From: Flavobacterium sp.
Lineage (GTDB): Bacteria; Bacteroidota; Bacteroidia; Flavobacteriales; Flavobacteriaceae
Direction of reading: 5' to 3'
NCBI RefSeq assembly: GCF_027533505.1
Contig: NZ_JAPZUB010000011.1
Location: forward strand, 1-64,000
Length of the DNA stretch: 64,000 bases
A program made the translations under genes and the position numbers. Numbering within the stretch: position 1 is the first letter of the stretch; every line of letters begins with the position of its first letter. Shown here in pieces: positions 45,442 through 55,136 of this stretch. Below the pieces are notes generated by a model that worked only from the letters and a program-made list of their open reading frames with translations, was not told where the DNA came from and did no database searches.

Positions 45442-46494
45442 ATGGAAGCTTTTTACCTGCGATATCAAATGAATTTTATCCGTCCGGTGGGGACCTCCCG
45501 CGGGCAGATGGCATATAAAGAAACTTGGTTTTTAACCCTTGATGATGGTGTGAAAATAGGGATAGGCGAATGCGGTATGTTTCGCGGTTTGAGTATTGAC
45601 GACCGACCCGATTATGAAGAAAAATTACAATGGGTTTGCGATCATATTCAATGGGGAGAAGCCGTTTTGTATGATGCGCTTCACGATTTTCCTTCCATTC
45701 AATTTGGGTTAGAAATGGCCTTTCGTTCTTTGCGTAGCTCCCATCCCGCCTTACTTTTTCCCTCCGAATTTACCGAAGGCAAAGCCGCCATTCCTATCAA
45801 CGGATTGGTTTGGATGGGCGATAGGTCGTTTATGCATCGTCAGCTTTTAGATAAAATTCAAGCCGAATACCGCTGTGTCAAAATGAAAATTGGAGCACTG
45901 GATTTCCAACAAGAGTTAGGCTTACTCAGTTTTTTACGGTCGCAATTTAATGCCGAAAAATTGGAAATTCGTGTCGATGCCAATGGAGCATTTACTCCTG
46001 AAGAAGCGCTTTCAAAGTTGAAGCAACTGGCCGTTTATGAACTCCATAGTATCGAGCAACCGATTGCGCCCAATCAATGGGAAGTCATGCGCACGTTATG
46101 CCAAGAATCGCCAATCCCCATTGCCCTTGATGAAGAATTGATTGGGGTGACGGGTAGGGAGGCCAAAAAAGAATTGCTGGAAACCCTTCGTCCGCAGTAT
46201 ATCATTTTGAAACCCACTCTTGTCGGAGGTTTTCGTGGCAGTCTGGAGTGGATTGAATTGGCTGAATCGTTGGGCATTGGTTGGTGGATCACATCGGCTC
46301 TTGAAAGTAATATTGGATTGAATGCAATTGCCCAATGGACTTACACTTTACAATCCAGCCGACCTCAGGGATTGGGAACCGGAGCGTTGTATGCTAATAA
46401 TTTTGATTGTCCTTTAGAAGTCGTTGGAGATCAATTGTTCTACCGTCCTGAACGGAATTGGGGTTTGTATGATATTCTCCCAGAATCGAACTAA
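45442..46494 (+). CDS. menC: o-Succinylbenzoate synthase
   Basis: A 350-residue enolase-superfamily dehydratase of menaquinone synthesis. The catalytic K-x-K is in CVKMKIG. Metal ligands are in VDANGA, IEQPI and ALDEE, and the second catalytic lysine is in ILKPTLVGG. The ATG directly follows the stop of the TPR gene. No menE follows. Confidence 0.93.
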   Translation: MEAFYLRYQMNFIRPVGTSRGQMAYKETWFLTLDDGVKIGIGECGMFRGLSIDDRPDYEEKLQWVCDHIQWGEAVLYDALHDFPSIQFGLEMAFRSLRSSHPALLFPSEFTEGKAAIPINGLVWMGDRSFMHRQLLDKIQAEYRCVKMKIGALDFQQELGLLSFLRSQFNAEKLEIRVDANGAFTPEEALSKLKQLAVYELHSIEQPIAPNQWEVMRTLCQESPIPIALDEELIGVTGREAKKELLETLRPQYIILKPTLVGGFRGSLEWIELAESLGIGWWITSALESNIGLNAIAQWTYTLQSSRPQGLGTGALYANNFDCPLEVVGDQLFYRPERNWGLYDILPESN

Positions 46495-46513
46495 CTCCTA
46501 ATTAGTTTTCGTT

Positions 46514-46717
46514 TTATTTTCGCCCAAAAATTTGCTTGGTCTCCATCGCTTGGTTTCGTTTGCATTGGGCAATAAACACATGTGCTTCTTCCTCGGTTAA
46601 ATGTTGTTCATCGAATATATTTTGATGACATAACGTACAAAAGCGCGCTTTTTCGGTGGGATTTAAATCCAACCAATTTTCAGCACACGATTTAGGAATA
46701 CCATTGGGCGAAGGCAT
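46514..46717 (-). CDS. Small cysteine-motif protein
   Basis: A 67-residue protein with the pattern C-x4-W ... RFCTLCHQNIFD, similar to short Bacteroidota proteins with CxxxW ... GRFCxxCxKxVxDF. The four cysteines/histidine could bind a metal. The function is unknown. Its ATG overlaps the stop of the glutaminyl cyclase gene (TAATG), so the two are coupled. Confidence 0.65.
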   Translation of the reverse strand: MPSPNGIPKSCAENWLDLNPTEKARFCTLCHQNIFDEQHLTEEEAHVFIAQCKRNQAMETKQIFGRK

Positions 46718-47760
46718 TATTCAACGATTTTAATTTCAAACATCTTGTCCCATTTTTTTCCTGTGATGAAAAAGGTTTGCGTTGCAGGATTGTAAGCAAT
46801 ACCGTTGAGGACATCGGTTTCGGGAAGTTGCGTGATTTGTTTCAGTAACTCCGATAAATCTAAAATGGCTTCAATTGCTCCTGTGGAGGGATCGATACGA
46901 ACAATAGCATTTTGTTGGTATACATTGCTGTAAATCTTACCGTTAACCCATTCGAGCTCATTCAGATTTTTAACTTTTGAATCCGAAGAATAGACCGAAA
47001 TCACATCGATTACTTTGAGCGATTCGGGGTCCAAACGATAGATTTTTTCCGTCCCGTCTGATTGGTACAAATGTGTAGCATCGTGTGTTAACCCCCATCC
47101 TTCAATGGTGCGGTCGTAAGAAAACGATTTGATTTTTTGCAACGTTTGAGGGTCATAGATAAATCCGGTTTGTTCCTGCCACGTAAGTTGATACACTTTA
47201 TTGTTGAAAATGGTAATGCCTTCGCCAAAATATTTTGCATCCAAAGGGGTGCTGAGCAAAGGTTTTCCTGTTTTGTAGTCGGTTTTCATCAGTTTCGATT
47301 GCCCGTATTGTCCCGTTCCTTCATACAAGATGCCTTGGTGAAACTCCAATCCTTGGGTATACGAACCAATGTCATGTGGAAATGTATTCACCACTTTATA
47401 CGTTACAATTTTTGGGGTAATAGCCGATACAATTTCCAGCGATGTTGTGTCTTGAGTGGTATTGCCTTCGGCGTAAATGGCGGCAACAAGAGGGTAGGTG
47501 CCTAATTTTTTCTCGGAAATCGAGTATCGGAAAGGGGTAGTTCCTTTGGTGCTTCCAATTCGTTTTTGATTGAAGGTATACGCCACACTATCGACCTTGA
47601 GTTCATTTGGATTGGTAATTGCTAGTGAAATCGTAGCGCCAGTGGTATAGGTTGCCTTGATTTGCGACGTATCGATTCGCAATCCTGATTCGGTGGGCGC
47701 ACACGAAATGACGCCGAGACTGGCTAACAAAATGATGGTGAAGGATTTAATGGTTTTCAT
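46717..47760 (-). CDS. Glutaminyl-peptide cyclotransferase lipoprotein
   Basis: A 347-residue lipoprotein (lipobox LGVISC). An N-terminal Ig-like part is followed by a five-bladed propeller of the plant-type glutamine cyclotransferase family (PHDIGSYTQGLEFHQGILYEG, GEGITIFNNKVYQLTWQE, GWGLTHDATHLYQSDGT, LNELEWVNGKIYSNVYQ). It converts N-terminal glutamine to pyroglutamate on exported proteins. Several proteins in this window end their signal peptide at A|Q and are possible substrates. The ATG at 47760 gives the signal peptide. TACATTTG (47795-47788) lies upstream. Confidence 0.9.
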   Translation of the reverse strand: MKTIKSFTIILLASLGVISCAPTESGLRIDTSQIKATYTTGATISLAITNPNELKVDSVAYTFNQKRIGSTKGTTPFRYSISEKKLGTYPLVAAIYAEGNTTQDTTSLEIVSAITPKIVTYKVVNTFPHDIGSYTQGLEFHQGILYEGTGQYGQSKLMKTDYKTGKPLLSTPLDAKYFGEGITIFNNKVYQLTWQEQTGFIYDPQTLQKIKSFSYDRTIEGWGLTHDATHLYQSDGTEKIYRLDPESLKVIDVISVYSSDSKVKNLNELEWVNGKIYSNVYQQNAIVRIDPSTGAIEAILDLSELLKQITQLPETDVLNGIAYNPATQTFFITGKKWDKMFEIKIVE

Positions 47761-47787
47761 AGTAAGGTCCTTGCATTTAATACCGCA

Positions 47788-47795
47788 CAAATGTA
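47788..47795 (-). promoter_or_regulatory. -7 element TACATTTG for the glutaminyl cyclase
   Basis: CAAATGTA on the plus strand reads TACATTTG on the minus strand, 27 bases before the ATG and divergent from the SRP RNA promoter. Confidence 0.55.
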
Positions 47796-47815
47796 TTATT
47801 TATGCGCTAAAGATG

Positions 47816-47845
47816 TTGTAAAAAATGAAAAAGAATGTATCTTTG
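47816..47845 (+). promoter_or_regulatory. SRP RNA promoter (TTG, 19 bp, TATCTTTG)
   Basis: TTG at 47816-47818, a 19-base spacer and TATCTTTG at 47838-47845 reproduce the full Bacteroidota consensus. It places the start about five bases later, at the 5' end of the RNA. Confidence 0.7.
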
Positions 47846-47849
47846 CCAC

Positions 47850-47944
47850 GGCAAGTCCTACACGACCAGCTCCTGCAAAATCCTCCAGGATGGGAACATA
47901 GCAAAGGTATGCGGTTGTAGCGGTGCGATGTAGGTCGCTTGCCA
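47850..47944 (+). ncRNA. ffs: Signal recognition particle RNA (bacterial small SRP type)
   Basis: The 5' end GGCAAG (47850-47855) pairs with CTTGCC (47938-47943). The apical domain contains CTCCAGGATGGGAACATAGCA, a GGAA-type tetraloop with the AGCA internal loop that binds Ffh. GGTGCGATGTAGGTCGCT corresponds to the distal strand of the E. coli 4.5S RNA. A T9 tract follows at 47945-47953 as a terminator. The RNA is about 95 bases. Confidence 0.9.
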
Positions 47945-47983
47945 TTTTTTTTTGCTCTTTCTGCAACTCTTTCACACTACTTT

Positions 47984-48982
47984 ATGGTGCTTCAATGGCA
48001 TATTGTTAGGCTACAACTCAAGGAAATTTTTTCCATTAGCTATGGCCAATACGCCTATCGTGATGCCTTGATTGTTCAGTTGACCCATGCCGGAGAAACG
48101 GGCTATGGCGAATGTACAGCACTAGCTTATTATGGTATTGATTTAAAACACTTTGAGCAACTATTACTCCAGCATCAAAAAGCGATTTCCAACTTTGGAT
48201 TGCATTCCCCTTCCGAATTTTATGCCTTATTAACCCAATGGCAATGGCCTAATTTTTTAAAATCGGCCTTAGATTGTGCGTACTGGGATTTAATAGGGAA
48301 GTTGGAAAAACGCTCTTTTTTGGATTGGAATGCCATTCCTACCCACCGTATTCCTCATTCAAGCTGGACGATTTCTGTGGATACGGCACCCGTTCAAATA
48401 GCAAAAATGAAAGCGTCGCATTGGCCTACTTTTAAAGTAAAATGCCATGGGTTTCAGCGGGAACAATTGGCACAATTGCTGGCTACCGATTTTAGTTTCG
48501 CCTTGGATACCAATGCGAGTTGGACTCCTGAAGATTGTATGCAGTGGATCCAAATGTCGGGTCGGCATCGCGTTCGTTATGTTGAACAACCAATGGCTAC
48601 AGGGATTGCAAACTACCAACACTTATCAAAAGCTGATGGGGTACTCTGGATGGCCGATGAAGAGGCTCAAAATGAAACCGATTTGGTATTATTGGCTAAC
48701 CATTATCCTGCAGTGAATGTAAAAGTTATGAAATGTGGGGGACTCACTCCGGCATTAGCCATGATTAAAGCGGCCAAAGCAATGGACTTCAAAGTGATGA
48801 TTGGGTGTATGACCGAATCGACAATCGGAATCTCGGCGGGGGCTGTTTTGGCCCCGTTGTGCGATTATGCCGACCTAGACGGTTCCAATCTCATTGCTGA
48901 GGATATTGCCACGGGAACTTCGATCAATACAGGAGTGATTGAATTATCAACCGATCCGGGCTTAGGTATTCGGTGGAAATAA
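47984..48982 (+). CDS. Dipeptide epimerase (L-Ala-D/L-Glu epimerase family)
   Basis: A 332-residue enolase-superfamily enzyme. The two catalytic lysines are in FKVKCHG and VKVMKCGG. Metal ligands are in ALDTNASW, VEQPM and MADEEA. The motifs fit dipeptide epimerases that recycle murein L-Ala-D-Glu. It is distinct from MenC at 45.4 kb. ATG at 47984 is chosen because the longer reading lies inside the SRP RNA. Confidence 0.85.
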   Translation: MVLQWHIVRLQLKEIFSISYGQYAYRDALIVQLTHAGETGYGECTALAYYGIDLKHFEQLLLQHQKAISNFGLHSPSEFYALLTQWQWPNFLKSALDCAYWDLIGKLEKRSFLDWNAIPTHRIPHSSWTISVDTAPVQIAKMKASHWPTFKVKCHGFQREQLAQLLATDFSFALDTNASWTPEDCMQWIQMSGRHRVRYVEQPMATGIANYQHLSKADGVLWMADEEAQNETDLVLLANHYPAVNVKVMKCGGLTPALAMIKAAKAMDFKVMIGCMTESTIGISAGAVLAPLCDYADLDGSNLIAEDIATGTSINTGVIELSTDPGLGIRWK

Positions 48983-49007
48983 GTATCTTTAACTCAAAAT
49001 AAATTTC

Positions 49008-49370
49008 ATGAGATTTGAACCCATTGTCCCATTAATTTGGACGCATGATTTGAACGAAACTGTCGCTTTTTACACTGAAAAATTAGGTTTCCATTTGGGT
49101 AATTACAGTGAAGAATGGGGCTGGGCTACCCTACATCGCGACGCGTGTGAATTGATGGTTTCTCGACCCACGACGCAAACCCGTTTTGAACATCCGTTTT
49201 TCACGGGAACCTTTTATATTAAAACCGATGATGTCACCGCATTATGGAATCAAGTCAAGGATTTGGTAAACGTAGCGTATCCCATGGAGGACTTTGATTG
49301 GGGCATGCGGGAGTTTGCCATTTATGACAACAATCATTATATTTTACAATTTGGACAAGAATTGGAATAA
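49008..49370 (+). CDS. VOC-family (glyoxalase/bleomycin-resistance fold) protein
   Basis: A 120-residue single VOC domain: PLIWTHDLNETVAFYTEKLGF at the start and REFAIYDNNHYILQFGQE at the end. The fold covers glyoxalases, dioxygenases and resistance proteins, so the activity is undefined. It lies 25 bases after the epimerase gene. Confidence 0.82.
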   Translation: MRFEPIVPLIWTHDLNETVAFYTEKLGFHLGNYSEEWGWATLHRDACELMVSRPTTQTRFEHPFFTGTFYIKTDDVTALWNQVKDLVNVAYPMEDFDWGMREFAIYDNNHYILQFGQELE

Positions 49371-49417
49371 AAAATACCCACAAAGGGCAACTACACATTT
49401 ATTATAGCAAAAGGGTT

Positions 49418-50221
49418 ATGCAAAAAGTGGTTTTGATTACCGGAGCTTCCTCGGGCATTGGAAAAGCGATTGGAACATTTTTACACGAAAAGGGTTATCA
49501 CGTCTTTGGAACGAGTCGCCAACCAGAAAAGTATCCTCATTCCGAATTTCCTTTGGTTCCCATGGAGGTTCGTGACGTTTCCAGTATCCAAGCGGCCGTT
49601 GCTCGTGTTTTGGCTCAGACAGGACGTATCGATGTGGTGATCAACAATGCTGGGGTAGGCATTACAGGACCGATAGAAGAGATACCGACCGAAGAAATTC
49701 GCCAAAATTTTGAAACGAACCTGTTTGGACCGATTGAAGTGATGAAAGCGGTTTTACCTTCCATGCGTGCCCAACATTCGGGCTTGATTATCAATATCAC
49801 ATCGATAGCGGGGTATATGGGATTGCCGTATCGCGGGGTCTACTCGGCTTCAAAAGGTGCGTTAGAACTCATTACAGAAGCGGTAAGTATGGAAGTAAAA
49901 TGTTTTGGAATAAAGGTGACCAATGTAGCGCCAGGCGATTTTGCGACCAACATCGCTGCCGGCAGGTATCATGCCCCCGTAGTGGCAGGTTCGGCGTATG
50001 AAACAACCTATGGCAAGACTTTGGCCGCAATGAACGCACATGTGGATTCGGGCAGTGATCCGCGCGAAATGGCCCAAGCAATTTATACCATTATGCAGGC
50101 CAAACAGCCTAAATTACATTACAAGATAGGTGCCTTTATGCAACGGTTCTCGATCGTCTTGAAACGGGTATTGCCCGATCGGGTGTATGAGAAAATGCTA
50201 ATGAAGCATTATGAGTTGTGA
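49418..50221 (+). CDS. Short-chain dehydrogenase/reductase
   Basis: A 267-residue classical SDR with the NAD(P)-binding motif TGASSGIGKAIG and the structural NNAGVG. The catalytic Ser-Tyr-Lys is in NITSIAGYMG and YRGVYSASKGALE. The specific substrate is unknown. It is the last gene before repeat island B. Confidence 0.9.
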   Translation: MQKVVLITGASSGIGKAIGTFLHEKGYHVFGTSRQPEKYPHSEFPLVPMEVRDVSSIQAAVARVLAQTGRIDVVINNAGVGITGPIEEIPTEEIRQNFETNLFGPIEVMKAVLPSMRAQHSGLIINITSIAGYMGLPYRGVYSASKGALELITEAVSMEVKCFGIKVTNVAPGDFATNIAAGRYHAPVVAGSAYETTYGKTLAAMNAHVDSGSDPREMAQAIYTIMQAKQPKLHYKIGAFMQRFSIVLKRVLPDRVYEKMLMKHYEL

Positions 50222-50880
50222 GTGACTAGTTGCCAATTACACAATTTCCAATGTTTTTAATTCCAAATTTCAATTTCCAAATTCCAAATTTTTAAATTCC
50301 AAATTGCAAATTGCAAATTCCAAATTCCAAATACCAAATACCAAATTCCAAATACCAAATTGCAAATACCAAATTCCAAAATCTTAAATTCCAAATTCCA
50401 AAATTTTAAATTCCAAAAGTCTAACGACTAACGACTAATCACTACTCACCCCCAGAGTTTCGGGGCTAATTAATCAAATTCCAATATTTTAAATTCCAAA
50501 ATCTTAAATTCCAAATTCCAAATTGCAAATTCCAAATACCAAATTCCAAATACCAATATTTTAAATTCCAAAATCTTAAATTCCAAATACCAATATTTTA
50601 AATTCCAAAATCTTAAATTCCAAATTCCAAAATTTTAAATTCCAAAATCTTAAATTCCAAATTCCAATTTTTAAAATTCCAAAAGTCTAACGACTAACGA
50701 CTAACGACTAACGACTAACGACTAACGACTAACGACTAACGACTAACGACTAACGACTAACGACTAACGACTAACGACTAAAGTCTAAAGTCTAAAGTCT
50801 AAAGTCTAAAGTCTAAAGTCTAAAGTCTAACGACTAAAGTCTAAAGTCTAAAGTCTAACGACTAATCACTTAAATTCCAA
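50222..50880. repeat. Repeat island B: heptamer arrays (no gene seen)
   Basis: An 838-base intergenic stretch without a gene (50222-51059), of which this is the repeat part. 50265-50680 is made mostly of ATTCCAA, ATACCAA and ATTGCAA heptamers, with occasional AATCTTAA octamers. 50685-50870 is about 13 uninterrupted CTAACGA heptamers, followed by CTAAAGT heptamers mixed with CTAACGA. A hairpin (CCCCAGAGTTTCGGGG, about 50452-50467) interrupts the first block. It is the reverse complement of a hairpin at 161-176. Confidence 0.85.
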
Positions 50881-50909
50881 CAAAATTTCCTCAATCAAAT
50901 TCGGTGTTG

Positions 50910-50917
50910 TATTTTTG
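50910..50917 (+). promoter_or_regulatory. -7 element TATTTTTG before structured element copy 2
   Basis: It matches TAnnTTTG. The predicted start at about 50923-50925 coincides with the first base of the closing stem of the structured element. Confidence 0.5.
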
Positions 50918-50920
50918 CAG

Positions 50921-51022
50921 TGTTGCGCTAGGGATGGAGGGATTGTTGAAGCTCACCCGAGGTGACGAGGGTAGCGACTCCCGACAGCCCGACCCCGGAA
51001 GCATGGAGGGGAAGCGCCCGAA
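50921..51022 (+). ncRNA. Structured intergenic element, copy 2 (candidate flavobacterial RNA)
   Basis: GCGCTAGGGATGG opens the element. Stems include GGGA (50939-50942) with TCCC (50979-50982) and ACCC with GGGT around a short GC-rich hairpin. The conserved block CAGCCCGACCCCG follows, then GGGGAAGCGCCC. GCGCT (50925-50929) pairs with AGCGC (51013-51017), while copy 1 at 511-633 uses GCGCG/CGCGC, a compensatory change. It ends 38 bases before the transaldolase ATG. It could be an independent RNA or part of that leader. Confidence 0.5.
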
Positions 51023-51059
51023 ATAGATTATGTAAACACAACTTTTTTACTAGTATACT

Positions 51060-51716
51060 ATGAAGTTTTTTATTGACACGGCGAATTTGAATGAGATTCG
51101 TGAAGCCCAATCGTTGGGGATTTTGGATGGTGTAACGACCAATCCTTCGTTGATGGCCAAAGAGGGGATTACGGGTTTGGACAATATTTTGAAGCACTAT
51201 GTGGCCATTTGTAACATTGTGGAGGGTGACGTAAGTGCCGAAGTGAATGCCACAGAGTATGAAGGTATGGTGCGTGAAGGCGAGCAATTGGCCGATTTGC
51301 ATCCGCAGATCGTGGTAAAATTACCGATGACCAAGGACGGTGTGCGTGCGTGTAAATATTTTTCGGACAAAGGCATCAAAACTAACGTAACGCTGGTGTT
51401 CTCGGCGGGTCAAGCCTTGTTGGCTGCCAAAGCGGGGGCAACCTATGTTTCACCGTTTGTAGGTCGTTTGGATGATATTTCCACCGACGGGTTGAACCTC
51501 ATTCAGGAGATCCGAGAAATCTATGATAATTATGGTTTTGAGACTGAAATTTTAGCCGCTTCTGTGCGTCATACCATGCACGTGGTGAATTGTGCGAAAA
51601 TTGGCGCTGATGTGATGACGGGACCGTTGTCGGCCATTCTGGGCTTGTTAAAACATCCGCTGACCGACATCGGGTTGGCGCAGTTTATTGCCGATTACCA
51701 AAAAGGAAATTCGTAA
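51060..51716 (+). CDS. tal: Transaldolase, small TalC/FSA type
   Basis: A 218-residue class I aldolase of the TalC/fructose-6-phosphate aldolase family. The Schiff-base lysine is K87 ([10 protein letters not shown]). [16 protein letters not shown] and [14 protein letters not shown] are diagnostic. Residue 61 is Glu (SAEVNAT), where E. coli FSA has Gln. Family work links Glu here to transaldolase rather than aldolase activity. It therefore probably acts in the pentose phosphate pathway. Confidence 0.92.
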   Translation: MKFFIDTANLNEIREAQSLGILDGVTTNPSLMAKEGITGLDNILKHYVAICNIVEGDVSAEVNATEYEGMVREGEQLADLHPQIVVKLPMTKDGVRACKYFSDKGIKTNVTLVFSAGQALLAAKAGATYVSPFVGRLDDISTDGLNLIQEIREIYDNYGFETEILAASVRHTMHVVNCAKIGADVMTGPLSAILGLLKHPLTDIGLAQFIADYQKGNS

Positions 51717-51731
51717 CTCTCGATACGCTAC

Positions 51732-51764
51732 AAAAAAGCCCTGATCTTTGTCAGGGCTTTTTTT
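51732..51764. terminator. Bidirectional terminator tal / TlpA-like gene
   Basis: AAAGCCCTGA (51735-51744), loop TCTTTG, TCAGGGCTTT (51751-51760), then further T. It serves both convergent genes. Confidence 0.88.
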
Positions 51765-53172
51765 ATTGTAAATCTTCCTCAAATCGGATATCAAACATAT
51801 TGGTGAATCCGTTTTTAATCGTCAGGTCTTTATTGATAATCATGGTGCGATGTACTTTGGTAATGGCCCATTTGTTTTTGATTTCTTCAAAATCGGAGCA
51901 ATGGTATTGACGAATAGGACCAAAGGAATACTTCGTGAGGGCTTCTTTCCAAGTGTTCGGATTTTTATCCAAATTTATGGCAATGAACTCGTAATTGGGA
52001 TATTTCTTTTGCAATTCCAAAGCCTTTTTGTGCGCGGCAACGAGGTGGGAATTTAATTCATCGCTCCAGAAAAACAAAATGGTGTTTTTGGTGATTAGCG
52101 AAGACGAGTTAACGTTTTTACCTGCCGTATCGAGTAAGGTCACTGAAGGTAATTTTTTGCCATCGGTGAGTTGGTTAATCGCTTTTCCTAGTTTTAAGAT
52201 TTCATTTTTCTTACTCTTGTCCGTGGCGATTTTGTAATAATGTTTTAAAAATTCTTGGTTGTTGACCATGTTTTGGTCTTCCAATAAGTATTGAAAGGCA
52301 ATGCTGTTCACGACAATATTTTTGACCTTTTCGTTCTTGATAAGCGTATCAGCAATTTTGAGTTTGTTGACATTGGTTTTTAACGCCAAATCGACTTCCG
52401 AAAAATGATTGTGGTAATGAATCGACCCAACATTGTTGAGCATGTAGTTGAGGTACATGACAAACGGACTGAAATCGGTCATTTTTTCATCACTAAAATC
52501 GATGGTTTTTCGAAAATCATAGTAATCCTTTGGAAGCGATTTACTTACGTCATTGCCAGTGCGCATTTTGTGCACGATGGGATAAATTTCTTTTCGGGTG
52601 TAGTGGGGGAAAAGATACATGCCTTGGGCGTAGACATCAAACTCATCATTCCATTTGATTTCCTCTTTTTTGGATTTGTAAAAAGCAATATTGTCTGCAT
52701 TGACTTTGTTGATGTAGGAAAGAAATTTGGAGGCATTGTAATCCAAAACGTCAAAAATCTTATTTTTTTCTTTTTCGTTTCGAAGATACATTTCCATCAA
52801 GAAATTGTTCTTTTGATCGCCTCGACCACAAAAGATAATGGATTGATCAAAATCTTTGGAATCAATATGAACCCGAAGGGAATCGTTTTTGTCAAAATAA
52901 ACGTATTGGTACTCTGGCTCGTGTTTGAATGTATACAAGCCGGGCGCTAAGGAGTCAAATTTGACAAAAAACGTATTGTCTGCTTTTAACGGAAGCGTGT
53001 CCAATACCACATTGTTTTGGCAAAAGAGGACATAACGCGATTGCGGATTTTCAACTTCACCGCCAAAATACGCCACATAGTTGTCGGCATCGAACTCTTT
53101 TTTACAGGAGGTCAATACAGAAAGTGCTACCGCAGCTAGGACACTATACGTTGAGGCAATTTTGAAATTCAT
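51763..53172 (-). CDS. TlpA-like lipoprotein lacking the CxxC active site
   Basis: A 469-residue lipoprotein (lipobox VLTSC). An N-terminal DUF4369-like beta domain (VAYFGGEVENPQSRYVLF) is followed by a helical middle and a C-terminal thioredoxin-like fold (residues ~345-465). The segment NTILFFWSDELNSH stands where TlpA proteins have FWASWCGPC, so both catalytic cysteines are absent. The cis-proline position reads VHRTMI instead of VPTT. It should not be a thiol-disulfide oxidoreductase, and a binding or structural role is more likely. Confidence 0.8.
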   Translation of the reverse strand: MNFKIASTYSVLAAVALSVLTSCKKEFDADNYVAYFGGEVENPQSRYVLFCQNNVVLDTLPLKADNTFFVKFDSLAPGLYTFKHEPEYQYVYFDKNDSLRVHIDSKDFDQSIIFCGRGDQKNNFLMEMYLRNEKEKNKIFDVLDYNASKFLSYINKVNADNIAFYKSKKEEIKWNDEFDVYAQGMYLFPHYTRKEIYPIVHKMRTGNDVSKSLPKDYYDFRKTIDFSDEKMTDFSPFVMYLNYMLNNVGSIHYHNHFSEVDLALKTNVNKLKIADTLIKNEKVKNIVVNSIAFQYLLEDQNMVNNQEFLKHYYKIATDKSKKNEILKLGKAINQLTDGKKLPSVTLLDTAGKNVNSSSLITKNTILFFWSDELNSHLVAAHKKALELQKKYPNYEFIAINLDKNPNTWKEALTKYSFGPIRQYHCSDFEEIKNKWAITKVHRTMIINKDLTIKNGFTNMFDIRFEEDLQ

Positions 53173-55105
<1,933 letters not shown>

Positions 55106-55107
55106 AT

Positions 55108-55136
55108 AAAAATCCCGAGTAATCGGGATTTTTTTA
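55108..55136. terminator. Bidirectional terminator ABC-F / acyltransferase
   Basis: AATCCCGA (55111-55118), loop GTAA, TCGGGATT (55123-55130), with T-runs on both strands. The acyltransferase stop codon lies inside the T-run at 55134-55136. Confidence 0.88.

Noticed and set aside
50222..50880. CRISPR-like array
   Set aside because: The units are contiguous 7-mers without unique spacers, and no cas gene is nearby.
50934..51026. Short peptide frame (about 30 codons) inside structured element copy 2
   Set aside because: The frame is open by chance in a GC-rich structured element. Copy 1 at 511-633 does not preserve it, so RNA structure explains the conservation better.
52405..52950. 181-residue plus-strand frame inside the TlpA-like gene
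   Set aside because: It is antisense to a well-supported lipoprotein gene and has no start signal or recognisable domain.
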